This document shows positions 1 to 9,499 of a DNA stretch of 64,000 nt, piece by piece (positions within the stretch are counted from its first letter, which is position 1; each line of letters starts with the position of its first letter). The notes beneath the pieces were generated by a model. That model ran no database searches, was not told the origin of the DNA, and worked only from the letters and a program-made list of their open reading frames with translations. Both the position numbers and the translations under genes were made by a program. Origin of the DNA: Phycisphaeraceae bacterium (lineage in GTDB: Bacteria; Planctomycetota; Phycisphaerae; Phycisphaerales; UBA1924); assembly GCA_020639135.1 (NCBI GenBank), contig JACKHE010000001.1, positions 62,001 to 126,000 of the forward strand, given 5' to 3'.

Positions 1-105
1 CGGGGCTGGGTCGGTGCAGGGCCGGGGTCCCGGCTCCATCATCGTGGTGTACGGCAGGATCTGGTCGCGTTCCCCACACGCGCAAGGCATCGGGAGCAAG
101 TTGTC

Positions 106-1482
106 ATGGCGTCACGCACGAGCGGCAATCTCGGGATGGGCATCACCATCACCGTCATGGGGGTCCTCCTCCTGGCCGCGTTCATCCTCGCGATCATGTT
201 CTACGGCCAGAAGCAGAAGGCCCAGGCGGACCTCGAACTGGCGAACACATCGCTGGACGACTTCATCCCGGAATCCGAGCGGCAGCGCGACGACGTCGAG
301 CGCATCCACGCCCTCGCCCGGGGCGAGCGCAAGAGCGTGGTCATGTACCTCATGCACTCCATGGACGAGTCGATGCGCCGCGTGACCGGCGCCAACGAGG
401 ACACGCTGACCGACCTGGAGACGAAGCTCTCCGACGTCGGCGGCGCCGACTCGCTGCCCCTGCTCGCGGTGCTCGCCCAGCGCGACCGGGACATCACGAC
501 CCTCGAGCAGCGTCTCGAGGACGCCTACCGGGCGCGCGACGCCGCGCAGAACGACCTCCAGGCGGAGGTGGACCGCAACAACGCGCGCGCCGCCGAGCAC
601 CGCTCGACGATTTCGGCGCTCAACGACGAGATCGGGCGGCTGAGCGAGGACGTGGACCAGTACGGGACCAACGTCAGCAGCGTTGTCGCTTCGAACAACG
701 ACCGCGTCGAGACGATCCGCCGGAGCAGCGCCGAGCGGGAGTCGAACCTCCAGGACCGGATCGCGCAGCTCGAGCAGGAGAGCGTGCTGCAGCAGCAGGT
801 GATCAACGAGCTGCGCTCCCAGCAGGACGACTTCAGGCTCGAGCCGCTGCCCGAGCACTCGCTCGTGGACGGGCGCGTGGTCGGGGCCTCGGTCGCGGAC
901 CGGCAGGTGTTCATCGACCTGGGCAAGGACCAGCGGGTCGTGCTGGGCATGACCTTCGAGGTGTACGGGTCGGGGACGGACATCCGCCCCGACGCCGACG
1001 GGGAGTTCCCCCCCGGCAAGGCGACGATCGAGGTGACGCGCGTCGGCGACAGCACGTCCAGCGCCCGGATCGTCCGGGAGTCCAGGGGCCAGCCGGTCGT
1101 CGAGGGCGACGTCGTCGCCAACGCCGCCTACGACCCCGACAAGACATACTCCTTCGTCGTCTTCGGCGACTTCGACGCCAACCACGACGGGCAGCCCACC
1201 AGCGCCGAGCGGGGCGCCATCGCCTCACTGGTGCGGGACTGGGGCGGGAAGGTCGAGGACGACCTGACCGGCGGGACGGACTTCCTGGTGCTGGGCGACC
1301 GCCCGGTGCTGCCCCCGGCGCCGAGCCCCGACGCGCCGCTGCCGCTGATCCAGGAGTACATCCGCAAGCAGCAGCTCGTGCAGAAGTACGACGAGCTGTT
1401 CCGGACGGCGACGCAGACGGGGATCCCGGTCCTCAACGAGAACCGCTTCTACACGCTGACCGGGCTCTACGCCGACCGCTGA
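106..1482 (+). CDS. Membrane-anchored coiled-coil protein with C-terminal BRCT-like domain
   Basis: 458 aa, function unknown. One hydrophobic segment (about residues 9-30) near the N-terminus should anchor it in the inner membrane. Residues 35-240 are charged, rich in Glu/Asp/Arg/Gln and heptad-like, so a long coiled coil is likely. A compact domain follows, with hydrophobic strands around residues 250-330. The last ~110 residues resemble a BRCT fold: a strand (SFVVFGDF), a helix, then a GGKV and TDFLVLG pattern, ending in a segment about retrieving a named variable (NENRFYTLTGL). BRCT-like ends on membrane coiled coils are known to me only as uncharacterised planctomycete proteins, so the role is inferred at most as an envelope or scaffold protein. 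The ATG at 106 follows GGGAGCAAG. The 105 bases upstream hold no gene I can support. Confidence 0.72.
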   Translation: MASRTSGNLGMGITITVMGVLLLAAFILAIMFYGQKQKAQADLELANTSLDDFIPESERQRDDVERIHALARGERKSVVMYLMHSMDESMRRVTGANEDTLTDLETKLSDVGGADSLPLLAVLAQRDRDITTLEQRLEDAYRARDAAQNDLQAEVDRNNARAAEHRSTISALNDEIGRLSEDVDQYGTNVSSVVASNNDRVETIRRSSAERESNLQDRIAQLEQESVLQQQVINELRSQQDDFRLEPLPEHSLVDGRVVGASVADRQVFIDLGKDQRVVLGMTFEVYGSGTDIRPDADGEFPPGKATIEVTRVGDSTSSARIVRESRGQPVVEGDVVANAAYDPDKTYSFVVFGDFDANHDGQPTSAERGAIASLVRDWGGKVEDDLTGGTDFLVLGDRPVLPPAPSPDAPLPLIQEYIRKQQLVQKYDELFRTATQTGIPVLNENRFYTLTGLYADR

Positions 1483-1515
1483 TCCGCCCCGGCGATCCGG
1501 TACCATCGCCACGCC

Positions 1516-2631
1516 TTGAGCAAGCGCAGACCCCAAAGCCGCGCCTCGCAGCTCGGCGCGCTGCTGTCGCAGCCGCTCGTGTACGGCGCGGTGCGCGCGC
1601 TCGCCGCCGGCGTGAACATCGCGGGGCTGGAGACGAGCGTGCGCACGGCGCGCGTCGCGGGCGGCGCCTTCGCGCAGGCGCCCTTCAATCGCAAACGCCT
1701 CGACCGGGCGCGTGCGAACCTGCGGTGGGTCAGCCCCGGGTGGTCCGACGAGCAGATCGAGCGGACCGCCGTCGATGCGTACCGGCACCTGATCACCCTG
1801 GCGATGGAGGTCGCCTGCACGCCGAGGATGATCACGCCCGACGGCTGGGCGGCGCGCGTTGAGGTTGGCGACCTGCGCGACGCCGTGGGCCGGCTCCTGA
1901 GCGACAGGCCGGCGATCCTGATCACGGGGCACTGCGGGAACTGGGAGATCCTCGGCGCCTGGGTGGCGTCGCTGGGGATCCCGATCCACGCGCTGTACCG
2001 CCCGCTGGACCTGGCGCCGCTGGACCGGTGGCTGCGCCGCACGAGGCAGTACCGGGGGCTCGGGCTGATCGATAAGTTCGGCGCGTTCAGGCTGATCCCG
2101 GAGTACTTCCGTCGGGGAGAGTCGGTCGCGTTCATCGCCGACCAGAACGCCGGCGACCGCGGGGTGTTCGTTCCCTTCTTCGACCGGCTCGCCTCCTCGT
2201 ACAAGTCCATCGGGCTGCTGGCGATGGAGTTCGGGGTCCCGATCATCTGCGGCGGCGCGCGGCGCCTGGGCGTCCCCGGGGAGCGCGGGTTGCGTTACCA
2301 CATCAGCGTCGATGACATCATCACCCCGGACGACTGGGCGGACCGACCCGACCCGCTGTTCTACATCACGGCGCGGTACCGGCGGTCGATCGAGCGGATG
2401 GTGATGCAGGCGCCGGAGCAGTACCTCTGGATGCACCGGGCGTGGAAGTCGAGGCCCAGGTTCGAGAAGACTGGCCGGCCCTTCCCCGGCTCGCTGCGGG
2501 CCAAGCTCGAGGAGCTGCCCTGGATGACGCAGGCGTCGCTGGACCGGATCATCGCAAGGTCCGCGCAGGACGCTCAGGAATACACCGCGAGCCGACGGGA
2601 CAAGCCGGCGCCCCCCACGGCGGCGCATTGA
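1516..2631 (+). CDS. Lysophospholipid/lipid A acyltransferase family (LpxL/HtrB-like)
   Basis: 371 aa, inner-membrane associated. The family transfers an acyl chain from acyl-ACP or acyl-CoA to a lipid A precursor or related lipid. The diagnostic HX4E catalytic motif is HCGNWE at residues 139-144, and downstream blocks (DQNAGDRGVFVPFF and a Gly/Ala-rich GVPIICGGARR) match family order. The N-terminal 40 residues hold a weak hydrophobic helix. The start is a TTG at 1516 with no clear ribosome binding site; no ATG fits as well, so the N-terminus is less sure. It lies 33 bases after the preceding gene, so they may be co-transcribed. Whether the acceptor is lipid A or another lipid cannot be told here. 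Confidence 0.85.
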   Translation: MSKRRPQSRASQLGALLSQPLVYGAVRALAAGVNIAGLETSVRTARVAGGAFAQAPFNRKRLDRARANLRWVSPGWSDEQIERTAVDAYRHLITLAMEVACTPRMITPDGWAARVEVGDLRDAVGRLLSDRPAILITGHCGNWEILGAWVASLGIPIHALYRPLDLAPLDRWLRRTRQYRGLGLIDKFGAFRLIPEYFRRGESVAFIADQNAGDRGVFVPFFDRLASSYKSIGLLAMEFGVPIICGGARRLGVPGERGLRYHISVDDIITPDDWADRPDPLFYITARYRRSIERMVMQAPEQYLWMHRAWKSRPRFEKTGRPFPGSLRAKLEELPWMTQASLDRIIARSAQDAQEYTASRRDKPAPPTAAH

Positions 2632-2656
2632 CCCTGCCCGGCGCCCGGCCCATACT
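2628..2656 (+). promoter_or_regulatory. Candidate sigma-70 type promoter
   Basis: TTGACC (2628-2633) and CATACT (2651-2656) are separated by 17 bases, close to the housekeeping consensus and rare in such GC-rich sequence. It overlaps the end of the acyltransferase gene and would start transcription about 37 bases before the TTG start of the next small gene. Confidence 0.5.
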
Positions 2657-2699
2657 CGCACACCTCAACCCCTGATCCGTTTCCCTGGAGCGCCGCCGC

Positions 2700-3023
2700 T
2701 TGCCATCCGGACGACAACTCATCCTGCTCAAGAGCCCCTCGGAGGACGAGTCGGCGTCGTCGATGGGGACCAAGCGCGATCTGCTCAAGTCGCTGGCCGC
2801 GCTCAACACCTCGCCCGACGGCTCGAAGGAGCAGGGCGGGACGGTGGCGTACGGCCCCGGGATCACGATCGAGTTCCCGATGGTGGACGACAAGGACGAG
2901 GTCTTCCAGGCGCTGATCAGCATCACGGACGAGGACATCGCCTGGTCGGTGCTCAGCCGGATGTGCCAGCGCAACGGCTGGGCGCTGATGGACCCGGATT
3001 CAGGTCGGACCTTCACCGGCTGA
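2700..3023 (+). CDS. Small conserved-looking hypothetical protein
   Basis: 107 aa; I do not recognise a family. TTG start, with GGAG about 10 bases upstream and a good promoter candidate at 2628-2656. No signal peptide or membrane segment. The N-terminal 55 residues are polar with several Ser/Asp/Lys. The C-terminal half (ITIEFPMVDDKDEVFQAL, then a helix ending WSVLSRMCQRNGWALMDPDSG) looks like one small alpha/beta domain. Codon use with G or C at third positions matches the neighbours, which supports a real gene. The function is unknown. Confidence 0.6.
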   Translation: MPSGRQLILLKSPSEDESASSMGTKRDLLKSLAALNTSPDGSKEQGGTVAYGPGITIEFPMVDDKDEVFQALISITDEDIAWSVLSRMCQRNGWALMDPDSGRTFTG

Positions 3024-3033
3024 GCCGTGATGG

Positions 3034-3052
3034 GGCGCCGACTTGCGGCGCC
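3034..3052 (+). terminator. GC-rich hairpin after the small hypothetical gene
   Basis: GGCGCCG (3034-3040) and CGGCGCC (3046-3052) form a perfect 7-bp stem with a 5-base loop, 10 bases after the stop codon. There is no T tract, so it may be a processing or pausing site instead of an intrinsic terminator. Confidence 0.3.
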
Positions 3053-3115
3053 GCGCCGGGGCGATGACACTTGCGGTTCACCCGGCGATCCCCATTCCCA
3101 TCCGGAGCACTGCAA

Positions 3116-6067
3116 ATGCGTTCAATCTGGCGTTCGGTCGTTCTCGGCGCAACGATCCTGGGCACGGCGGCGTCAGCCTCGGCGCAGCTCCCGAGGGACC
3201 CGAACCCCGCGCTGGAGGCGCGGGTCGTGTACGGGGGCCGGATCCTGCCCGGCGGGCAGTACGACCCGGATGTCCCGACGCCCGAGTCGATCCTGGGGTT
3301 CCCGCAGGGCGCGCGCGCGGCGACGCACGCGCAGATCGTCGAGTGCATGACCGCGCTGGCGCAGTGGAGCAACCGCGTCGAGCTGGTGCAGATGGGCGAG
3401 ACCTTCGAGGGGCGGGAGACGATCGCCGTTGTGATCTCCTCCCCCGAGAACATCCGCAGGCTCGACGCGATCAAGGCGAACCTGGCGCGGCTGGCGGATC
3501 CGCGCGACGAGCCCGAATCGGAGATCGATGCGCTGGTGGACCGGCTCCCGGCCGTCGCGTGGTTCGGGTGCTCGATCCACGGCGACGAGACGTCCCCGGC
3601 CGACGGCGCGGTCGCGACGGCGTACCACCTCGCCGCGTGCCTCGACCGCGACGTCACCGACATGCTCAACGACCTGGTCGTCGTGATCGACCCGATGATG
3701 AACCCCGACGGGCGCGACCGGTACCTCAAGCAGGTCGCCGAGAACCGCTCGGCGGCGCCGAGCGTGGACTCGCAGTCGCTCCTGCACACCGGCTACTGGC
3801 CGTGGGGGCGGACGAACCATTACGGGTTCGACCTCAACCGCGACTGGATCCTGGGTGTGAACCCGGAGACGCGCGCCCGGCTTCGGGCGCTGCGGGAGTG
3901 GCGCCCGCTGATCTTCATCGACGCGCACGAGATGGGCCCGCTGGACACGTACCTCTTCTCGCCGTCGCGTGAGCCGGTGAACGTGTTCCTGCCCGCGAAG
4001 CGGCTGCAGTGGTGGGACGTCTTCGCCAGGGATCAGGCGCAGGCGTTCGACCGGTTCGGGTGGACGTACTACACCGGCGAGTGGAACGAGGAGTGGTACC
4101 CCGGGTACTCGAGCTCGTGGGCGGGCTACCGCGGCGCGGTCGGGATCCTCTACGAGCAGGCGGGCTGGACGGAGGACGCGGTGCGGATGCCCAACGGGCA
4201 GCTGAACACCTACGCCGAGGCGGTGCACCACAACGTCGTGTCGATGCTCGCCAACTGCCGCTCGCTGCAGCAGAACAAGGCGGTGATGATGCGCGAGTTC
4301 CTGCGGGAACGGCGTGGCAATGTCACCGGCCGGGGCGAGACGCCGCAGATGTCTTGGGCGATCGTCCCCGGGGCCAACCGCTCGCGTCTGCTGAACTTCC
4401 TGGAGCTGATGGACCTGGAGGGCATCGAGGTCAACGCCGCGAGCCGGGCGTTCACCATCGGCAAGGGCCGCGACCGGCTGGGGCGCGCCGCCGACGGGAA
4501 GGAGCTGCCAGCGGGGACGCTGCTGATCGGAACCCGGCAGCCCGATGCGCCGCTGGTGGCGGCGATGCTCGCGTTCGATCCGCAGATGTCCGGCGCCTTC
4601 CTCACCGACGAGCGGCGCGAGCTGCTCCGCACCGGCGAGTCGAAGCTGTACGACATCACGGCGTGGAACACGACGATGCTGCACGACCTGGAGGCTTACG
4701 AGCTGGACTCGGGGCTGCCGGGGGTGGCGGAGCCGCTCGACCCCGAGCGCTTCGCGCCCACGAGCGTCGGTGTGGATCGCCCCGACGCACGGGTGGCCTA
4801 CCTGATCGACGGGGCGGACGATGACTCGCTCGCGGCGGCGGGGCGGCTCATGCAGACGGGCGTGCGCGTGCGCGCCGCCGAGCGCGAGTTCACCTGGAGC
4901 GGGAGGGTCTTCCCCCGCGGGACGATCGTCGTGGCGCGCGACGACAACCGGGACCTCGACGGCGAGCTGGTCCGGCGCGTCAGCGAGGTCTGCGCCGACC
5001 TGTCGCTGCTCGCCGTCGGCGCCGACAGCGGGCTCGGGGAGGGCAACGAGAACCCCGACCTCGGCGGCGGGCACTTCAAGCTGCTGGAGCGACCTCGCAT
5101 CGCCGTGCTGGGACGCGGGCAGTTCAGCCCCTACAGCTACGGCGCGACGTGGTTCACCATCGACCAGCGGCTGGGGATCGAGGCGTCGTATCTCGATTCG
5201 TCGTTCGCCTCGTTCGGCGATCTGCGGCCCTTCAACGTGATCGTGGCGCCGGACGCGTTCGGTGGGTCCAGCATCGGCGGCATGAGCGAGTCGCTCCGCG
5301 CGTGGGTCGAAGCGGGCGGGACGCTGATCACGATCGGCTCATCGTCGGAGGCGATCGCCAACGAGGATGCGAAGCTGACGGGCGCGAGGCTGCTGCCCGA
5401 GACGCTCGGAGACCTCGACGAGTACGAGCTGGCCGTGCTGCGCGAATGGGCCGCGACGGTGGAGACGGTGGACGTCGAGAGCGTGTGGTCGCACGATCCG
5501 ACGGCGTCGTCGTCGGCGTATCCCTGGGAGGACGCCTCGCCGGCTGGCGATGAGGACGACGAGGACGCGGAGGCGCCGAGCCTCGAACGGCCCGACGAGG
5601 AGACGCTCAAGCGGCAGGACGGCTGGGACCGCCTGTTCATGCCCCAGGGCGCGATCCTCGCCGGTCGGACCGACCCGAAGCACTGGATGACGTGCGGTCT
5701 GGCTGGCTATGTCCCGGTGGTGTACCAGGTGGGCAATCCGCTGATGGCCGGCGACGGTGTCGAGGCGCCGGTGCGGATGGGCTACCTCTCACCGGCGCCC
5801 GATGCGCCGGCGAGGCGGCTGGGGTGGTCGCTACTGCCCGCCGGCGCCGACCTGACGCTGCGGATGAGCGGCCTGCTCTGGCCGGAAGCGGCGTCGCGGA
5901 TCGCCAACAGCGCGTTCGTGACGCGCGAGCGGGTCGGCAACGGGCAGGTGATCTGCTTCGCGACACAGCCCAACTTCCGCGGGGCCACGCGGGGGACGGA
6001 GCGGATCCTGTCCAACGCGATGATCCTGGGCCCCGGGATGGGCGCCAGCGCGCCGGTCGTTCCCTGA
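3116..6067 (+). CDS. Secreted M14-family zinc carboxypeptidase
   Basis: 983 aa from the ATG at 3116. This start gives a classic signal peptide (basic MRSIWR, hydrophobic core, cleavage after ASAQ near residue 24); an in-frame TTG 45 bases upstream would bury it. Zinc ligands are visible as HGDE (H155, E158) and DAHEM (H271). FDLNRDW lies between them, and E347 in a LYEQAG context is the likely catalytic Glu. The M14 domain covers about residues 45-390. The C-terminal part includes a class-I glutamine-amidotransferase-like segment around residues 650-760, an acidic Asp/Glu loop near 805-825, and a beta-rich end. Large M14 proteins of this layout are periplasmic or exported peptidases in planctomycetes and Bacteroidetes; the substrate is unknown. 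Confidence 0.88.
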   Translation: MRSIWRSVVLGATILGTAASASAQLPRDPNPALEARVVYGGRILPGGQYDPDVPTPESILGFPQGARAATHAQIVECMTALAQWSNRVELVQMGETFEGRETIAVVISSPENIRRLDAIKANLARLADPRDEPESEIDALVDRLPAVAWFGCSIHGDETSPADGAVATAYHLAACLDRDVTDMLNDLVVVIDPMMNPDGRDRYLKQVAENRSAAPSVDSQSLLHTGYWPWGRTNHYGFDLNRDWILGVNPETRARLRALREWRPLIFIDAHEMGPLDTYLFSPSREPVNVFLPAKRLQWWDVFARDQAQAFDRFGWTYYTGEWNEEWYPGYSSSWAGYRGAVGILYEQAGWTEDAVRMPNGQLNTYAEAVHHNVVSMLANCRSLQQNKAVMMREFLRERRGNVTGRGETPQMSWAIVPGANRSRLLNFLELMDLEGIEVNAASRAFTIGKGRDRLGRAADGKELPAGTLLIGTRQPDAPLVAAMLAFDPQMSGAFLTDERRELLRTGESKLYDITAWNTTMLHDLEAYELDSGLPGVAEPLDPERFAPTSVGVDRPDARVAYLIDGADDDSLAAAGRLMQTGVRVRAAEREFTWSGRVFPRGTIVVARDDNRDLDGELVRRVSEVCADLSLLAVGADSGLGEGNENPDLGGGHFKLLERPRIAVLGRGQFSPYSYGATWFTIDQRLGIEASYLDSSFASFGDLRPFNVIVAPDAFGGSSIGGMSESLRAWVEAGGTLITIGSSSEAIANEDAKLTGARLLPETLGDLDEYELAVLREWAATVETVDVESVWSHDPTASSSAYPWEDASPAGDEDDEDAEAPSLERPDEETLKRQDGWDRLFMPQGAILAGRTDPKHWMTCGLAGYVPVVYQVGNPLMAGDGVEAPVRMGYLSPAPDAPARRLGWSLLPAGADLTLRMSGLLWPEAASRIANSAFVTRERVGNGQVICFATQPNFRGATRGTERILSNAMILGPGMGASAPVVP

Positions 6068-6121
6068 GATTCCCGTTCAACATGCAGTGATCGCGCGGTT
6101 TTCGCCGATGTTCCTGGTGTC

Positions 6122-8833
6122 ATGGGCATCCCTGCGCGAACACTCCTGGGGCTGGCGGCGTCGGTCGCGATGGCGCTGACAGGAGCCGCGCGGGCGCAGG
6201 TCGATCGCCCCGAGGCGTCGGGGCGGATCGTGCGGGTGTTCGACTTCGAGGAGCGTGAGTTCAACCTCGACCCGGTGCCGATGCACTGGATCCGGGCGCA
6301 CAACATCCCGGGGGTCCGCGAGAGGCCGGGGTTCCCCAACTGGAACCGCAGCGCGTTCAGCGAGGAGTACGCGCACAGCGGGAAGGAATCGTTCATGCTC
6401 CCGACCAGCGGGGGCAGCGTCAGCGCGCGGCTGGTCAGCGGAGTTCTCGCGGCGATCCCGGGAAGCGACTACCAGGTCGAGGCGTACGTGCGCACGAGGG
6501 GGCTGAACGTGGCGCGCGCCAGGGTCGTGGCTCGCCTGCTCGACGCCGACGGGAACCCCATCGAGGGCAGCGAGGGCGACACGGGGCTGCTCGCCTCGGA
6601 GGAGGGGTGGGAGCGCGTCGAGGCGCGGCTGTCGGGGGACTTCGACAACGCGGCGTGGATCCAGATCGACCTGGAGGTGCTCCAGCCCGCGCAGTTCCCC
6701 CGCGACCGGTACGAGACGGCGATGCCGTTCGTCGAGCCGCACCGGGTGGACCTGGAGGACCTCTCCGGCGCGGCGTGGTTCGACGACATCACGGTCCGGC
6801 ACATCCCGCGGCTTGACGTGGCGTCGGGGACGCCGACAAACCTGTTCGTGGCGCCGGAGCGGCCCGAGATCCGCTTCCTGCTGCGCGATCTGACGGGGGA
6901 CGAGCTCGTCGGGGAGCTGACGCTGACCGACGAATCCGGCGCGGTGGTGCAGCGGGACACGATCTCGACGCCCGCGGGTGGCGGCGAGATTCTCTGGTCG
7001 CCGGAGCCCTCGGGGTACGGGTGGCGGCGGGCGGAGCTGGACATCATCGCCGACGGCGCGGTCCTGCAGCACGGGGTCGTGTCGTACTGCTGGCTGCCCC
7101 CGCTGACGGACCTCGTGGACGAGGAGGGCTGGACCGGGTTGATCGCGGAGCAGACGCCGCCTGACCGGACGGCGCTGCTGCCGGAGATCGCCCGCCGGGT
7201 GGACGCGCGGGCGGTGACGCTGACGGTGTGGGACGAGTGGATGCGCACGGGCAACACGCGCTCGATCGCCAGCGAGATCGAGCCGGCGGTGGACGGGCTG
7301 CTCGACGAGGATCGGGAGACGACGTTCGCGCTGCGCGATGTCCCGGCGCATGGGGAGGCGGCGTCGCTCGTCGGGAGGCGGCTGATCGACCTGCTGGGCA
7401 AGGACCGGCTGTGGGAGATCGCGCTGGACCCGCTCGTGGCGCGGTTCGGGCAGCGCGTCCACGCGTGGAGGCTCGGCGCCAACGGGGACCGCGACATCGT
7501 CTGGACGCCAGGCGTCGCCGAAGCGCTGGCGGTGAGCCTGGAGCGGCTGCGGCGGTACGCGCCGACGCCCCGGTGGATCCTGCCGGTGGACGCCGACCAG
7601 AAGATCGACGACGGCCTGCGCGGCGAGCACGGGTTCAGCGTGCTGATCCCCATCGCGGCGCCCAACGAGGCGATCGCGCCGCTTGTCGAGCGCTGGACGA
7701 TCGGGCAGCGGCCCGACGCCGAGGGCGAAGAGCACGACCTCGAGTTCGTGCTGGAGACGCACCCGCACGAGTGGTACGGGCTGCGCGCCGGGGCTGTGGC
7801 GCTGGCGCAGCGGGCGATCCTGGCGTGGAGCGCCGGGGCGCATCACCTGTCGCTGGCGCAGCCGTGGTCGCACAGCGGGAAGGCCCCGGGGCAGATCGAC
7901 CCCTGGCCCGAGCTCGCGGTGTGGCGGACGATGGGCGACCACCTGCGGGGCAGGACTTTCGCAGGGGAGCTCCCGATCGCCGAGGGTGTGCGCGCGATGA
8001 TCCTCGTGGACCCCACCGGCTCGCGCTGCGCCATCGCGGCGTGGAACGAGGGCGCCGACGCGGAACGCGCGGTGATCCGGCTCCACCTCGGCGACGGCGA
8101 CATCACCGAGGTGGACTGCTACGGGAACGAAACACCGGTCGGGGTGTCGGACGGGCTGCACACGGTGTCGCTGACGGACTCGCCGGTGTTCATCGAGGGC
8201 GTCGATCCCGGGCTGGTGCTGTTCCAGGCGGGGTTCCGCGTGGAGCCGGCGATGATCCGCTCGAGCGCGACGCTGCACACGGTGGAGATCGTGATGCGGA
8301 ACCCGTTCCCGACGTCCATCGCGGGGCGGTTCCGGGTGGTCGAGCCCGAGGACTGGAAGATCAACCCGAGGGTGCACCGGTTCAGCATCGCGCCGGGCGC
8401 CGAGCAACGGTTCCCGGTGGAGGTCTCCTTCGGCGTGGGCGAGATCGCGGGGACGAAGCCGGTGACGCTCGACGTGGAGCTCGCCGCGGTCAAGAGCTAC
8501 CCGAGGATCACGCTGCACACGAGCGTGGAGGTGGGGCTGACCGAGCTGGTCATGCAGCCGACGGTGCTGGTGGACAAGGAGCGGGACCGCGTGCTGGTGA
8601 CGGTGCAGATCACGAACCTGAGCGACCGCCCGCAGTCGATCGAGGTGTTCGTGGCGGCGCCCGGGCGCGTGCGGAAGTCCGCGACGGTCAGCAAGCTGGC
8701 GCCGGGCGAGTCCACGATCCGCCGGCTCCTCTTCCACGGCGACGCCGAGTCCATGCGGGGCGAGACGATCCGCATCGGGCTGTCGGAGATCGACGGCCCC
8801 GGCAGGCTCAACGGGCTCGTGCACGTGAACTGA
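6122..8833 (+). CDS. Large secreted protein of unknown function
   Basis: 903 aa. Residues 1-26 are a signal peptide ending ARAQ. A jelly-roll-like region follows (about 30-250: strands ending in an aromatic-rich AAWFDDITV segment, as in carbohydrate-binding modules). A central region (about 300-640) has alternating hydrophobic and polar stretches that could be a TIM-barrel fold. The end, about residues 700-903, resembles tandem NEW3 or beta-sandwich domains (for example TELVMQPTVLVDKERDRVLVT spread over strands). This is consistent with a glycan-active secreted protein, but I find no recognisable catalytic motif. It sits 54 bases after the M14 peptidase on the same strand, so co-expression is plausible. 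Codon use matches the neighbours. Confidence 0.7.
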   Translation: MGIPARTLLGLAASVAMALTGAARAQVDRPEASGRIVRVFDFEEREFNLDPVPMHWIRAHNIPGVRERPGFPNWNRSAFSEEYAHSGKESFMLPTSGGSVSARLVSGVLAAIPGSDYQVEAYVRTRGLNVARARVVARLLDADGNPIEGSEGDTGLLASEEGWERVEARLSGDFDNAAWIQIDLEVLQPAQFPRDRYETAMPFVEPHRVDLEDLSGAAWFDDITVRHIPRLDVASGTPTNLFVAPERPEIRFLLRDLTGDELVGELTLTDESGAVVQRDTISTPAGGGEILWSPEPSGYGWRRAELDIIADGAVLQHGVVSYCWLPPLTDLVDEEGWTGLIAEQTPPDRTALLPEIARRVDARAVTLTVWDEWMRTGNTRSIASEIEPAVDGLLDEDRETTFALRDVPAHGEAASLVGRRLIDLLGKDRLWEIALDPLVARFGQRVHAWRLGANGDRDIVWTPGVAEALAVSLERLRRYAPTPRWILPVDADQKIDDGLRGEHGFSVLIPIAAPNEAIAPLVERWTIGQRPDAEGEEHDLEFVLETHPHEWYGLRAGAVALAQRAILAWSAGAHHLSLAQPWSHSGKAPGQIDPWPELAVWRTMGDHLRGRTFAGELPIAEGVRAMILVDPTGSRCAIAAWNEGADAERAVIRLHLGDGDITEVDCYGNETPVGVSDGLHTVSLTDSPVFIEGVDPGLVLFQAGFRVEPAMIRSSATLHTVEIVMRNPFPTSIAGRFRVVEPEDWKINPRVHRFSIAPGAEQRFPVEVSFGVGEIAGTKPVTLDVELAAVKSYPRITLHTSVEVGLTELVMQPTVLVDKERDRVLVTVQITNLSDRPQSIEVFVAAPGRVRKSATVSKLAPGESTIRRLLFHGDAESMRGETIRIGLSEIDGPGRLNGLVHVN

Positions 8834-8837
8834 CGCC

Positions 8838-8861
8838 CGGCGTCCGCTTCACAGGACGCCG
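8838..8861. terminator. Bidirectional hairpin between converging genes
   Basis: CGGCGTCC (8838-8845) pairs perfectly with GGACGCCG (8854-8861) around an 8-base loop. It lies 4 bases after the stop of the plus-strand gene, and its loop contains the stop codon of the converging HAD gene. No T tract on either side. Confidence 0.45.
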
Positions 8862-9499
8862 AAACCGCGCAGCGTCTCGGCGATCTGCGGCGCTGTTTCG
8901 ACGCCGGGGTCGATGCGCCGGGCGCGCCAGCCGATGGCCTGCGCGGTGTCGATGTTCTCCCGCTTGTCGTCGAAGAAGAGGACCTCGGCGCCCCGGGCGC
9001 CGATCTCGCGTTCGAACGCGCGGTAGATCCGCTCGTCGGGCTTGGCGCAGCGCAGGAGGTGGGAGGCGTGCCGGCGCTCCAGGGCGTCGAATGCAGGGTA
9101 GCGGTCGCCGTCGAGGCCCATGAGCTGGTCCCAGTGGACGTGGTTTGTGTTGCTCAGACAGGCGACGGTGGCCGAGGGCAGGTCGCGCAGGCGGGTGATG
9201 ATGTCACGGACGCCCTCGTACTCGCCGAGGATCCACGCGCGGTGGACGCGCTCGAACTCCTGGGGTGAGTAGAGCCCGCCGACGCCCTCGGAGAGCGTGC
9301 GGAAGAACGCCGGCCCGTCGATGGCGCCGGTGGTCAGGGCGTGGACGATGCGGGTCTTCTCGTCGATCGAGTCGGGTGTGACGGGCCCGCTCCGGACGTC
9401 GAGCCCCGCGGCGGCGCAGCCCTGCTCCCAGCTGTTGCAGATGCGGACGACGACGCCGCCCAGGTCGAAACAGACCACACGGACCGGCGCTTCAGGCAT
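8849..9499 (-). CDS. HAD-superfamily phosphatase (YihX-like subfamily)
   Basis: 216 aa. HAD motifs are all present: motif I FDLGGV (nucleophile Asp12; the second acidic residue is Gly, as in YihX-type sugar-phosphate phosphatases), motif II CLSNTN, motif III Lys in CAKPDERIY, and motif IV FFDDKREN. The family removes phosphate from small phosphorylated metabolites such as glucose 1-phosphate, in the cytoplasm; the substrate here is unknown. I chose the ATG at 9499, which has GGAG nine bases upstream and puts motif I at the very start; ATGs at 9505 and 9520 are alternatives. It overlaps the end of truD by 8 bases, so the two are translationally coupled on the minus strand. Confidence 0.85.
   Translation of the reverse strand: MPEAPVRVVCFDLGGVVVRICNSWEQGCAAAGLDVRSGPVTPDSIDEKTRIVHALTTGAIDGPAFFRTLSEGVGGLYSPQEFERVHRAWILGEYEGVRDIITRLRDLPSATVACLSNTNHVHWDQLMGLDGDRYPAFDALERRHASHLLRCAKPDERIYRAFEREIGARGAEVLFFDDKRENIDTAQAIGWRARRIDPGVETAPQIAETLRGFGVL

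Noticed and set aside
6077..8824. Long open frame antisense to the secreted protein at 6122-8833
   Set aside because: Its sequence is Arg/His/Pro-rich with no signal, motif or start context, the usual antisense shadow in GC-rich DNA.
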